Below, piece after piece: positions 1-6,513 of a stretch of DNA of 8,788 nucleotides. Made by a program: the position numbers and the translations under genes. Positions within the stretch are counted from its first letter, which is position 1, and the number at the start of each line of letters is the position of its first letter. The notes beneath the pieces are model-generated. The model searched no databases, was not told the DNA's origin, and was given only the letters and a program-made list of their open reading frames with translations. The stretch comes from JBHIER01 sp046760705 [NCBI: bacterium] (GTDB lineage: Bacteria; JBHIER01; G020348925): positions 1-8,788 of the forward strand of contig JBHIER010000113.1 in NCBI GenBank assembly GCA_046760705.1. The letters run 5' to 3'.

Positions 1-216
1 CGGGAATCTAAGGAGCAGGGGAGTTTTCCTAACGCGCCCGAAGAACTGCGAATGTAAGAGATTATTGAGGGAACGGGCTTCGATTCGGTCACCGACTTCA
101 TCGTGTATGTCCTGAGGGACCTGGCCAGCAGCAGGGTGGTTCGAGAGGAGGAGCGTCTGAGCAAGGATGAGGTTGTGGCTGTGCGGCAGAGGCTCAAAAC
201 CCTCGGATATTTGTAA
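1..216 (+). pseudogene. C-terminal fragment with ribbon-helix-helix-like segment, interrupted by TAA
   Basis: The frame ending at TAA 214-216 is open from the window edge except for one in-frame TAA at 55-57. After that stop it reads EIIEGTGFDSVTDFIVYVLR, a pattern resembling CopG/ribbon-helix-helix helices (hydrophobic F-x-S-V-x-x-F, then LRDL). It ends in an acidic linker and RLKTLGYL. No start codon for the downstream piece has a convincing ribosome binding site, so I read it as one gene broken by a nonsense change (AAA to TAA would restore a Lys) or by a nearby frameshift. From memory, such segments occur as small proteins near sat genes or as C-terminal tails of phosphodiesterase-family enzymes. 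The enzyme at 3532-4992 ends in a similar RLADLGYF. Whether this was a separate small protein or an enzyme tail cannot be told, because the 5' part is outside the window. Confidence 0.5.
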
Positions 217-243
217 CATGTCCTATCGATTGGCTATTGAGAC

Positions 244-354
244 ACCACAAACACAGGGGTGCAATAAGTCCAAGGCCCAAAGTTAAGGGGCAAAGGCCTA
301 AGGCCCTCCGGGTTCGGAGATTGACCATCGGACTTTGCCCGTGGTCTTTGTGGT
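244..354. repeat. imperfect long inverted repeat, MITE-like
   Basis: The arms are 244-271 and 330-354. ACCACAAA (244-251) pairs exactly with TTTGTGGT (347-354), and AAGTCC (266-271) pairs with GGACTT (330-335). Between these blocks the arms match with small gaps. The centre is rich in AAGGCC-type self-complementary steps (about 272-305). A minus-strand open frame over this stretch looks like translated repeat rather than a gene. No transposase or clear target-site duplication is visible. Confidence 0.45.
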
Positions 355-433
355 TCTGCGGCCAATAATCGAGGGTAGATGCCGACCTTCTTAATAACGG
401 GGAGCATCTTCAAGATTAGGGCACCACATTTAC

Positions 434-490
434 GGGCATAAAGCCCTCCACTACGCATTTCTATAATCAGCATTGTAGCCCTTTATGGCC
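434..490. repeat. REP-like hairpin pair upstream of sat (diverged copy)
   Basis: Two small hairpins lie about 30 bases apart. The first is GGGC (434-437), loop ATAAA, GCCC (443-446). The second is GTAG followed by stem GCC (478-480)/GGC (487-489) around TTTAT. Read on opposite strands, both have a GTAG- or GGAG-like foot, a short GC stem and a CTTTAT-like loop, the layout of REP elements mobilised by RAYT (TnpA-REP) proteins. The second hairpin and its flank (about 475-496) align with 1808-1829, and 434-465 aligns with 1835-1859, so this pair is a rearranged relative of the 1805-1853 element. It ends just before the sat ribosome binding site. Confidence 0.5.
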
Positions 491-520
491 GTATATTCCT
501 GACATGACGGAGGTAAGAAA

Positions 521-1735
521 GTGAAGCTACTTGGATTGGTTCCTCCTCACGGGGGAAGGTTGAGGCCGAGGCTTCTCGAGGGAGAGGAGCTTCGGGAGGA
601 GCTGGAGCGGGCGAAGGGTTTCCCCCAGGTGCGAATGTCATCTCGGGAGACCTCGGATCTGATCATGATGGGTATGGGCGCTTTCAGCCCTCTGGAAGGA
701 TTTATGAGTAGTGCGGACTACGCCCGAGTCCTTTCGGAGATGCGCTTGGCCGATGGGCTCCTCTGGTCGATCCCCATCACCCTTTCGGTGAGCGGGGAGG
801 AGGCGGCGAGGTTAAAGGAGGGGCAGGAGCTGGCCCTGGTGAGCGATGAGGGCGGTGCAGTTATGGGTAGTATGGTCCTTCGTGAAAAATACACTTACGA
901 TAAGCAGCATGAGGCCGAGAAGGTCTTCCTGACCACCGACGAGGGCCATCCCGGGGTGGAGAAGCTCTATCGCCAGGGAGAGGTGCTGCTGGGCGGTCCG
1001 GTGAAGGTCTTCAGCGAAGGTGACTATCCCCAGCGGTTTGCTGGCTATTATGCCCGTCCGGAGCTGACGCGCGGCATATTCGAAGAGCGGGGCTGGTCAA
1101 CCGTGGCCGCCTTTCAAGTGCGCAACCCCATCCATCGCTCCCACGAATATTGCACCAAGATCGCCCTGGAGATATGCGACGGCCTCCTCATCCATCCCTT
1201 AGTGGGAAGGTTGAAGGGGGACGACATCCCGGCCGACGTGCGTATGAGGTGTTATGAGGTCCTCCTCGAAAGATATTACCCCAAGGACCGCGTCGTGCTG
1301 AAGGTCTATCCCATGGAGATGCGGTACGGAGGCCCTCGCGAAGCCCTGCTCCATGCCATATTCAGGCAGAACTTCGGCTGTTCCCACCTCATCGTCGGGC
1401 GGGACCACGCCGGAGTGGGGAACTATTACGGCCCCTTCGATGCCCAGCACATCTTCGATGAATTGAGCGATGGCGATCTTCTCATTCAACCTCTCAAAAT
1501 CGACTGGACATTCTACTGCTACAAGTGTGAGGGCATGGCTTCGATGAAGACCTGCCCCCACCGGCCCGAGGACCGGTGCCTCATCAGCGGGACCAAGCTG
1601 CGAGAGATGCTCTCTAAGGGGGAACTGCCCCCCCCGGAGTTCAGCCGGCCGGAAGTGCTGGAGATCCTCGTGGAGTATTATAAAAGCCAAAAAGATCAGG
1701 GCTCACAATTTCAAGAATCGAAGATGGACCTTTAA
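521..1735 (+). CDS. sat: sulfate adenylyltransferase (ATP sulfurylase)
   Basis: Cytosolic enzyme converting sulfate and ATP to adenylyl sulfate (APS) and pyrophosphate, the first step of sulfate activation. The 404-residue product has the usual length of the bacterial single-domain enzyme. A PUA-like N-terminal part (about 1-175) is followed by the catalytic domain with [11 protein letters not shown] (199-209, the nucleotide-binding QxRNPxHxxH motif), GRDHAGVG (293-300) and [10 protein letters not shown] (355-364). Cys333, Cys336, Cys345 and His347 form a CxxC-x8-CxH cluster resembling the zinc site known in some thermophile and sulfur-bacterial Sat enzymes. The start is GTG 521, with GGAGG at 509-513 and a 7-base spacer. 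The last 15 or so residues ([14 protein letters not shown]) look like a polar extension beyond the usual end. cysC follows after a repeat-filled gap, so co-transcription is likely but unproven. Which direction the enzyme runs cannot be read from sequence. Confidence 0.96.
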   Translation: MKLLGLVPPHGGRLRPRLLEGEELREELERAKGFPQVRMSSRETSDLIMMGMGAFSPLEGFMSSADYARVLSEMRLADGLLWSIPITLSVSGEEAARLKEGQELALVSDEGGAVMGSMVLREKYTYDKQHEAEKVFLTTDEGHPGVEKLYRQGEVLLGGPVKVFSEGDYPQRFAGYYARPELTRGIFEERGWSTVAAFQVRNPIHRSHEYCTKIALEICDGLLIHPLVGRLKGDDIPADVRMRCYEVLLERYYPKDRVVLKVYPMEMRYGGPREALLHAIFRQNFGCSHLIVGRDHAGVGNYYGPFDAQHIFDELSDGDLLIQPLKIDWTFYCYKCEGMASMKTCPHRPEDRCLISGTKLREMLSKGELPPPEFSRPEVLEILVEYYKSQKDQGSQFQESKMDL

Positions 1736-1804
1736 TGGACGCATTTCTACGTGGTTCCAAGATCTCACTTTAATCGGTCTGGAGATATGCTTTTGTCAAA
1801 ATGG

Positions 1805-1853
1805 AGTGTAGCCCCTTGTGGGCGTATATGGGACGGGGACAAGCCCCTACACT
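1805..1853. repeat. REP-like doublet (two hairpins in one outer stem) between sat and cysC
   Basis: AGTGTA (1805-1810) pairs with TACACT (1848-1853). Inside are two hairpins: GCCC-CTTGT-GGGC (1811-1823) and GGGG-ACAAG-CCCC (1835-1847). Read on its own strand, each hairpin begins with GTAG and carries loop CTTGT, but stem polarity is swapped (CCC..GGG in one, GGG..CCC in the other), so pairing is kept while sequence differs. This is the geometry of a BIME, a REP pair. There is no U-tract, so it is not a typical intrinsic terminator, although it could protect or end the sat transcript. Confidence 0.65.
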
Positions 1854-1905
1854 ACAAATTCTATACAGGTGTCTTGTTTCTTTGGATGTTTGAGTCGAGT
1901 AATTC

Positions 1906-1920
1906 ATTCATGCCATGAAT
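1906..1920. promoter_or_regulatory. 15-bp palindrome upstream of cysC, possible operator
   Basis: ATTCATG-C-CATGAAT is a palindrome with 7-bp perfect arms, 86 bases before the cysC start. A second short inverted repeat, GTGAA-AGGA-TTCAC, lies at 1951-1964, and a TTGACT at 1938-1943 could be a -35 box, but no convincing -10 follows. The symmetry and position suit a dimeric regulator. No regulator gene is adjacent and no second copy is visible in the window. Confidence 0.3.
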
Positions 1921-2005
1921 TCTGAAGTGTAATGAAGTTGACTCTTTACTGTGAAAGGATTCACACTGGCTCAAACTTGAATTGTAAGAAATGGAGGCAA
2001 CACAA

Positions 2006-2620
2006 ATGACGGAGCAGAAACCATCCAATATCACCTGGCACCCTCACAAGGTGACCAAGGCCCATCGGGAGAAACTCCTCGGCCATCGTGGGGTGACCCT
2101 CTGGTTTACGGGTCTGCCCAGTTCGGGTAAGTCGACCATCGCCAATGAGGTTGCTTATCTCCTCCATCAGCGGCGGTGCCTCACCGTCGTCCTTGATGGC
2201 GACAACATCCGCCACGGACTGAACAAAAATCTGGGCTTTTCACCAGAGGATCGCGAGGAGAATATCCGTCGTATCGGCGAGGTAGCCCACCTTTTCACCG
2301 AAACGGGGATTATTACGTTAACGGCTTTCATTTCACCCTATCGGGACGACAGGGATAAGGCCAGGGCCCTGGCCGAAGTCGGAGACTTCATCGAAATCTA
2401 CGTCGATACCCCCCTTGAAGTCTGCGAGAGGCGCGACCCCAAGGGGCTGTTCAAGAAGGCCAGGGAGGGCCAGATCCCCGAATTCACTGGAATCTCAGCC
2501 CCTTATGAGCCGCCTCTCCAGCCGGAGATTCATCTCAAAGCAGGGGAGAAGGACGTAGAGGAGTGTGCGGCCAAAGTTGTGGCCTACTTAGAGAAGAAGG
2601 GCATCGTTCCGCCGGATTGA
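2006..2620 (+). CDS. cysC: adenylyl-sulfate kinase (APS kinase)
   Basis: Phosphorylates APS on the 3' hydroxyl with ATP to give PAPS, the product needed for assimilatory reduction or sulfotransferases. In the 204-residue product, Walker A is GLPSSGKST (36-44), followed by LDGDNIRHGL (63-72), the phosphate-relay serine region FISPYRDDR (108-116, Ser110 matching the E. coli phospho-serine), DPKGLFKKAR (144-153) and GISAPYEPP (162-170). All are CysC landmarks in the right order and at normal length. I chose ATG 2006 because GGAGG at 1993-1997 sits 8 bases before it. The in-frame ATG 1991 would add five residues and contain that ribosome binding site inside the gene. The protein stands alone, not fused to Sat or CysN. 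The decayed permease remnant begins directly after its stop codon. Confidence 0.95.
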   Translation: MTEQKPSNITWHPHKVTKAHREKLLGHRGVTLWFTGLPSSGKSTIANEVAYLLHQRRCLTVVLDGDNIRHGLNKNLGFSPEDREENIRRIGEVAHLFTETGIITLTAFISPYRDDRDKARALAEVGDFIEIYVDTPLEVCERRDPKGLFKKAREGQIPEFTGISAPYEPPLQPEIHLKAGEKDVEECAAKVVAYLEKKGIVPPD

Positions 2621-2623
2621 AAT

Positions 2624-2816
2624 AGGCGTATTGGGGTCATTGCCTTGCTCACCATTCTGACGTGGATCTTCTTTTCGAATCGTTTTGGGCTGGCCACCAT
2701 CGCACTACCACATCAGCGATGCCTTCAAAGGAGGCGGGCTCTGATCTTTTTTTTACTTGATCCTCTTCTTGATTACGATTAAATTCTATTGGCCACTCAT
2801 CGGTCTTATGCTTTGA
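2624..2816 (+). pseudogene. remnant of a multi-pass membrane permease (SLC13/DASS-like)
   Basis: Right after cysC, one frame reads RRIGVIALLTILTWIFFS (from 2624) and then NRFGLATIAL, a hydrophobic stretch with a loop like an inner helix pair of an SLC13/DASS anion permease. At about 2708 the similarity jumps one frame to ISDAFKGGGL, a TGA stop (2742-2744), then SFFYLILFLITIKFYWPLIG and a final TGA at 2814-2816, typical of a transporter's last membrane helix. Only about 60 of an expected 450-600 residues remain, so a large internal deletion plus a nonsense codon is the simplest reading. The position between cysC and a Usp gene suits a sulfate permease in such a cluster. The family assignment comes from pattern memory and is tentative; that it is a decayed membrane protein is firmer. 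Confidence 0.5.
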
Positions 2817-2827
2817 AAGGAGAGAAG

Positions 2828-3307
2828 ATGCGGAAAATACTGTACCTCATATCGACCATGATCTTCTCTCCCCAAGCCGTCTCCTACGTGGTGGATGAGG
2901 CTCAGCGTGAAGGAGCCGAGTTGATCTCCGGTTTTGTGATCAGCGACCGCGTCCCCGAATCGGTCTCCTGGTAGCTCATCTACATCGGGTTTACGGGCGA
3001 CAAGCCGAGCGGCGATTTGAAATCGGACATCACCGAAAATTACCGACAGCGGGCCAGGACCCAGTTGGAGGAGATCGAGGGGCTGGCCCGCAAAAAGGGG
3101 GTGGCTTGCCGGAGCCTCCTTTTGGAGGGGGACTTGGTGCAAGAAGGGGCCTGCATCGCCCAGCAGGAAAAGATCGATCTGATCTTGCTCAATCAGCCGG
3201 AGAAGTCCCATCTTTTCCGCCTTATCTTCGGCCCGATGAGAGAGAGCCTGACCCAGCGGGTCAGTTGCCCAGTGAAGGTGGTCGATGAAGAGATGTTTGA
3301 GAAATAG
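2828..3307 (+). pseudogene. universal stress protein (UspA-like) gene with in-frame TAG at codon 49
   Basis: ATG 2828 follows AAAGGAGAG (2816-2824). The frame reads MRKILYLISTMIFSPQAVSY, a typical Usp first strand and helix. It hits TAG at 2972-2974 and then continues in the same frame as a coherent Usp domain to TAG 3305-3307: LLLEGDLVQEGACIAQQ followed by KIDLILLNQ, ending SCPVKVVDE, the classic Usp last strand. With the stop ignored it has 159 codons, normal for a single Usp domain. The usual G-x2-G-x9-G(S/T) ATP loop is not evident, so it may belong to the non-ATP-binding branch. Two separate halves made from internal starts are unlikely. Read-through of the amber codon or a sequencing error are alternatives. 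Usp-like genes beside sulfate permeases are a known neighbourhood pattern, and here both partners are damaged. Confidence 0.75.
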
Positions 3308-3312
3308 TGGCT

Positions 3313-3441
3313 GTCATTGCGACCCCGGACTTGGCCCGTTGGATAACTTTCTATCCCACGGGGCTTGATCCGGGGGAAGCAATCCTCATAATGTCTGCAT
3401 ACTGCTTCATACTGCTTCGGGCCTTGGTCCCTCGCAATGAC
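3313..3441. repeat. 129-bp palindromic MITE-like element
   Basis: Perfect 10-bp terminal inverted repeats, GTCATTGCGA (3313-3322) and TCGCAATGAC (3432-3441), bound the element. Inside, CCCCGGA (3323-3329) pairs with TCCGGGG (3369-3375), and 3335-3345 pairs with 3352-3362 with one mismatch around a 6-base loop. The right half holds GAAGCAATCC and GCTTCGGG. The same building blocks (TCATTGCGA, GAAGCAATC) recur, to my memory, as dispersed non-coding palindromes in many anaerobic bacteria. Near its right end CATACTGCTT is tandemly duplicated (3398-3407, 3408-3417). It begins 6 bases after the Usp stop. Confidence 0.7.
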
Positions 3442-3472
3442 GTGGTGGTGTAGTAACGAGGAGGAACATCTT

Positions 3473-3523
3473 TTGAAAAGTATCCATCCTTCAACGTGGG
3501 GTTGTCCACCTAATGGGAGGTGA
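3473..3523 (+). CDS. possible 16-codon leader ORF before the phosphodiesterase gene
   Basis: A strong Shine-Dalgarno, GAGGAGG (3458-3464), is 8 bases upstream of TTG 3473. That codon opens a short frame, MKSIHPSTWGCPPNGR, ending at TGA 3521-3523, 8 bases before the chosen start of the next gene. The good ribosome binding site with nothing longer behind it suggests a leader peptide or the leftover start of a lost gene. No attenuator-like hairpin with a T-run is visible. Confidence 0.2.
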   Translation: MKSIHPSTWGCPPNGR

Positions 3524-3531
3524 GAATCGGT

Positions 3532-4992
3532 TTGGTAAAAAACAGGAGAGTGATGGTGATCGGGTTGGATTCCCTCGTTCCGGATCTCGTCTTCACCCGG
3601 TGGCGTTACGAACTTCCGGTGCTCAACGGGTTGATGAACAGGGGCATCTACGGTCCTCTGGAGAGCACCATACCGCCCATCACCTGCCCGGCCTGGATGT
3701 CCATGGTCACCAGCAAGGATCCGGGGCAACTGGGGTTCTACGGTTTTCGCAATCGCAAAGACCATTCCTACGGGGGCTTAAGCATCGCCAATTCAACCGC
3801 GGTCAGAGTGCCCACAGTCTGGGATATTCTCGGACAACACGGAAAGAAGGTGCTCCTCTTAGGGGTGCCCCAGACCTATCCCCCCAAACCGGTCAACGGT
3901 ATCATGGTGACCGGCTTTCTCACTCCGGATGCGGAGAGTACCTTCACCTATCCCGGCGAGTTCAAAAGAGAGGTGGCCCAGCAGGTGGGTGAATATCTCT
4001 TCGACGTCCGCGATTTTCGCACCGACGATAAGAGCCGACTCCTGGAGGACATCTATCGGATGACGGAGAAGCGGTTCTCCTTGGCCCGCCACATGGTTAC
4101 TACCAAGGAGTGGGATTTTTTCATGATGGTGGAGATGGGTCCGGATCGAATACATCACGGCTTCTGGAAGTTCTTCGACGTCAGCCATCCAAAATACCAA
4201 GCCGGCAATCCCTATGAGAATGCAATGAAGGAGTACTATGTGGCCCTCGATTCCAAGGTAGGGGAGTTGATCGAGGCGGCGGGAGAGGACGTGGCCGTCA
4301 TGGTGGTCTCCGATCACGGGGCCAAAAGGATGGTCGGTGGTATCTGCATCAATGAGTGGCTCCTGAAAGAGGGATACCTTGGTGTGAAACGTATACCCGA
4401 TGGGCCGACTAAACTGGAAGAGGCCGAGATCGACTGGTCGAAGACCAGAGCCTGGGGGTACGGCGGCTATTACGGACGCCTCATTCTGAACGTTCAGGGC
4501 CGCGAGCCCCAGGGGGTGGTTCCCCAGGAGAAGGTCGAAGACCTCCGCGCCGAACTGAAGGCCAAGCTGGAGGCCATCACCGACGAACAGGGGCGCCCTC
4601 TCGGGACAAAAGTCTTCTTCCCCGATGAGACTTACCGGGAAATCCGCAACATACCGCCTGATATCATCATCTATTTCGGTGACCTCAACTGGCGTTCCCA
4701 AGGTCTGTTGGGGACAGGTTCCGTATACACCTACGAGAACGACACCGGCCCGGACGACGCTAACCACGATACTCTCGGCACCTTCATCCTCGACGCCGCA
4801 ACAGGGGACGGAGGACGTTACCTCGAAGGGCTCCACATCACGGATGTGGCCCCGACGATTTTGCACTTGATGGGGATAGAGCCTCCCCCGGGTTTTGTGG
4901 GGAAGTCGGTCGCCAAAGATGGCGAGACTGTGTACAGTCCCGAAGAACAGACCCGGCTCGAAAAGAGACTGGCCGATCTGGGATATTTTTGA
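3532..4992 (+). CDS. type I phosphodiesterase/nucleotide pyrophosphatase-family enzyme (alkaline phosphatase superfamily)
   Basis: Probable metal-dependent phospho- or sulfo-ester hydrolase of the NPP branch; substrate unknown. In the 486-residue product the two-metal site is visible in order: Asp13 in VIGLDS, catalytic Thr51 in PPITCPAW, Asp205 and His209 in GPDRIHHGFW, Asp261-His262 in VSDHG, and His412 in ANHDTLGTF. No signal peptide is seen, so a cytoplasmic location is likely. TTG 3532 gives MVKNRRVMVIGLDS, with AGGTGAG just upstream. GTG 3520 overlaps the GGGAGG ribosome binding site, and ATG 3553 would remove most of the first strand. The C-terminus ends in an acidic helix and RLADLGYF, recalling the RLKTLGYL end of the broken frame at 1-216. 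Placement after sat and cysC hints at a nucleotide or ester from sulfate activation as substrate, which is only inference. A paralogue follows after 110 bases. Confidence 0.88.
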   Translation: MVKNRRVMVIGLDSLVPDLVFTRWRYELPVLNGLMNRGIYGPLESTIPPITCPAWMSMVTSKDPGQLGFYGFRNRKDHSYGGLSIANSTAVRVPTVWDILGQHGKKVLLLGVPQTYPPKPVNGIMVTGFLTPDAESTFTYPGEFKREVAQQVGEYLFDVRDFRTDDKSRLLEDIYRMTEKRFSLARHMVTTKEWDFFMMVEMGPDRIHHGFWKFFDVSHPKYQAGNPYENAMKEYYVALDSKVGELIEAAGEDVAVMVVSDHGAKRMVGGICINEWLLKEGYLGVKRIPDGPTKLEEAEIDWSKTRAWGYGGYYGRLILNVQGREPQGVVPQEKVEDLRAELKAKLEAITDEQGRPLGTKVFFPDETYREIRNIPPDIIIYFGDLNWRSQGLLGTGSVYTYENDTGPDDANHDTLGTFILDAATGDGGRYLEGLHITDVAPTILHLMGIEPPPGFVGKSVAKDGETVYSPEEQTRLEKRLADLGYF

Positions 4993-5102
4993 TGCAATTA
5001 TTAAGCGGAATGACAGGTGTAATGAGGTTATCCAAAGAGGTAAGCTGAATAGTTACAAAATGTCTTTGTGACTTAGTGGCAATGATTGATGACAGAAGAG
5101 AG

Positions 5103-6452
5103 ATGAACCTTTTCAAGCGGAGCAAAAGAGAAAAGAAGCGCAAGGTTGTCGTCATCGGTATCGACGGCGTCCCGTACTCGTTCCTCCGGCAGCAGATGGC
5201 CGCGGGGGTGATGGACCATTTCACCCGGCTGGTGGAGAAAGGCTCTTTCAACAGGATGAACTCTGTCATCCCCACCGTCTCTTCGGTGGCCTGGTCATCG
5301 TACATGACCGGAAAAAATCCAGGCAAACACAACATTTACGGCTTCGTCGATCGACACCCCAATCCCCTGGAGATTTTTATTCCCACTTCATCACACATGA
5401 AGGGAGAGACGCTGTGGGAGATCCTGAGTAGAAACGGGATTAAGGTCGTAGTTATGAATGTTCCGGTCACCTATCCTCCCCGAGAGGTGAGTGGAGTGCT
5501 GGTATCCGGCTTTCTGGCCACCAAGCTCGAAAAGGCGGTCTATCCCCAATCGCTCTCTGCCAAACTGGAGGAAATGGGGTACCGGATCGATGTCGATGCC
5601 TGGCAGGCCCACCAAGATAAAGAGAAATTTCTGCAGGACTTACATCACACCCTGGAGAGAAGGATAGAGATGGCTTTCTATCTGATGGACCACCAGGAAT
5701 GGGACTTCTTTCAAGTGCACATCATGGAGACAGACCGCATCAACCACTTTCTCTGGGAACAGTGGGAGAGCGAAGATGAGACGTATGCTCCTGAATTCGT
5801 CAGATTCTATCGGGAGATCGACCGATTTTTGGGAGAGATGGAGAGCAAGCTGGGTGATGAGATTGAACTGATCATCCTCTCCGATCACGGGTTCTGCACC
5901 CTCAAAAAAGAGGTCTTCGTCAACCGGTGGTTGGAGGAGAAAGGGTATCTGACATTGAGGGACGGGGAGAAAAGGGCCTTAGCCGATATCGAAACCGGGT
6001 CCAAGGCTTACAGCCTCATCCCTGGGCGTATCTTCGTCAACCTCAAAGGGCGGGAGCAGATGGGCAGCGTAGATGCGGGGAAAGGGTACGAGCAGGTGAG
6101 GGAGGAGCTGATCGGCGAGCTGCCCACCATGGTCGATCCGGACACGGGGGAGAGGATCATAAAAGCTGTCTATAAGAGAGAAGAATTGTACAGCGGCCCT
6201 TGCTTCGAGCAGGCACCCGATCTGGTGGCTGTGCCTGAGGATGGTTACGATCTGAAAGGCAACCTCGACCGGGAGAAGTTGACCCACAAGGGTCCCCTGG
6301 TGGGCATGCACACCTTCGAGGATGCAGCGTTGTACGTGAGAGGTAGGGAGATATCAGCCGAGGACTTCAGCATCACCGACCTCATGCCGACCATTTTGGC
6401 TCTGATGGGCGTTCCCGTACCGGAGGATGCGGACGGATCGGCCCTCTTTTGA
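5103..6452 (+). CDS. second type I phosphodiesterase/nucleotide pyrophosphatase-family enzyme, serine at the nucleophile position
   Basis: Paralogue of the preceding enzyme by fold and motif order but clearly diverged. In the 449-residue product the metal and catalytic positions are Asp21 in VIGIDG, Ser60 in PTVSSVAW at the place where the neighbour has Thr, Asp211 and His215 in ETDRINHFLW, Asp261-His262 in LSDHG, and His403 in GMHTFED. It starts with a very basic, soluble N-terminus (KRSKREKKRK) before the first strand and lacks the RLxxLGY tail. ATG 5103 is preferred because MNLFKRSK is a natural beginning and purine-rich GAAGAGAG precedes it. In-frame ATG 5082 or GTG 5076 would add up to nine residues and have no better ribosome binding site. 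The 110-base gap before it shows no terminator, so the pair is probably co-transcribed. A hydrolase acting on nucleotides or ester head groups is likely; the substrate is unknown. Confidence 0.86.
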   Translation: MNLFKRSKREKKRKVVVIGIDGVPYSFLRQQMAAGVMDHFTRLVEKGSFNRMNSVIPTVSSVAWSSYMTGKNPGKHNIYGFVDRHPNPLEIFIPTSSHMKGETLWEILSRNGIKVVVMNVPVTYPPREVSGVLVSGFLATKLEKAVYPQSLSAKLEEMGYRIDVDAWQAHQDKEKFLQDLHHTLERRIEMAFYLMDHQEWDFFQVHIMETDRINHFLWEQWESEDETYAPEFVRFYREIDRFLGEMESKLGDEIELIILSDHGFCTLKKEVFVNRWLEEKGYLTLRDGEKRALADIETGSKAYSLIPGRIFVNLKGREQMGSVDAGKGYEQVREELIGELPTMVDPDTGERIIKAVYKREELYSGPCFEQAPDLVAVPEDGYDLKGNLDREKLTHKGPLVGMHTFEDAALYVRGREISAEDFSITDLMPTILALMGVPVPEDADGSALF

Positions 6453-6513
6453 GATGGGCTGCCAAGCAACATGGTGAGGTTTTTGATTGACTAAAGGTGG
6501 GTGATCCCCTATA

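Noticed and set aside
234-473. Minus-strand open frame of 79 codons before sat
   Set aside because: It is built across the inverted repeat and the REP-like pair, has no ribosome binding site, and its composition looks like translated repeat.
1199-1690. Minus-strand open frame of 163 codons
   Set aside because: It is antisense to the catalytic half of sat, whose motifs are all intact, and has no independent support.
2746-2754. Run of eight T at 2747-2754 as an intrinsic terminator after cysC
   Set aside because: No stable GC hairpin precedes it; the run lies inside the hydrophobic coding remnant (Phe codons).
2972-2974. TAG as a pyrrolysine or recoded codon
   Set aside because: The same gene also ends with TAG at 3305-3307, no recoding element or Pyl gene is visible, and neighbouring genes show other nonsense codons, so decay or error is simpler.
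3106-3288. Alternative + strand frame of 60 codons inside the Usp region
   Set aside because: It overlaps the clear Usp reading frame and its arginine/proline-rich product shows no domain character.
3859-4866. Minus-strand open frame of 335 codons
   Set aside because: It lies wholly inside the motif-complete phosphodiesterase gene on the other strand. It is a shadow caused by codon bias, with no recognisable domain.
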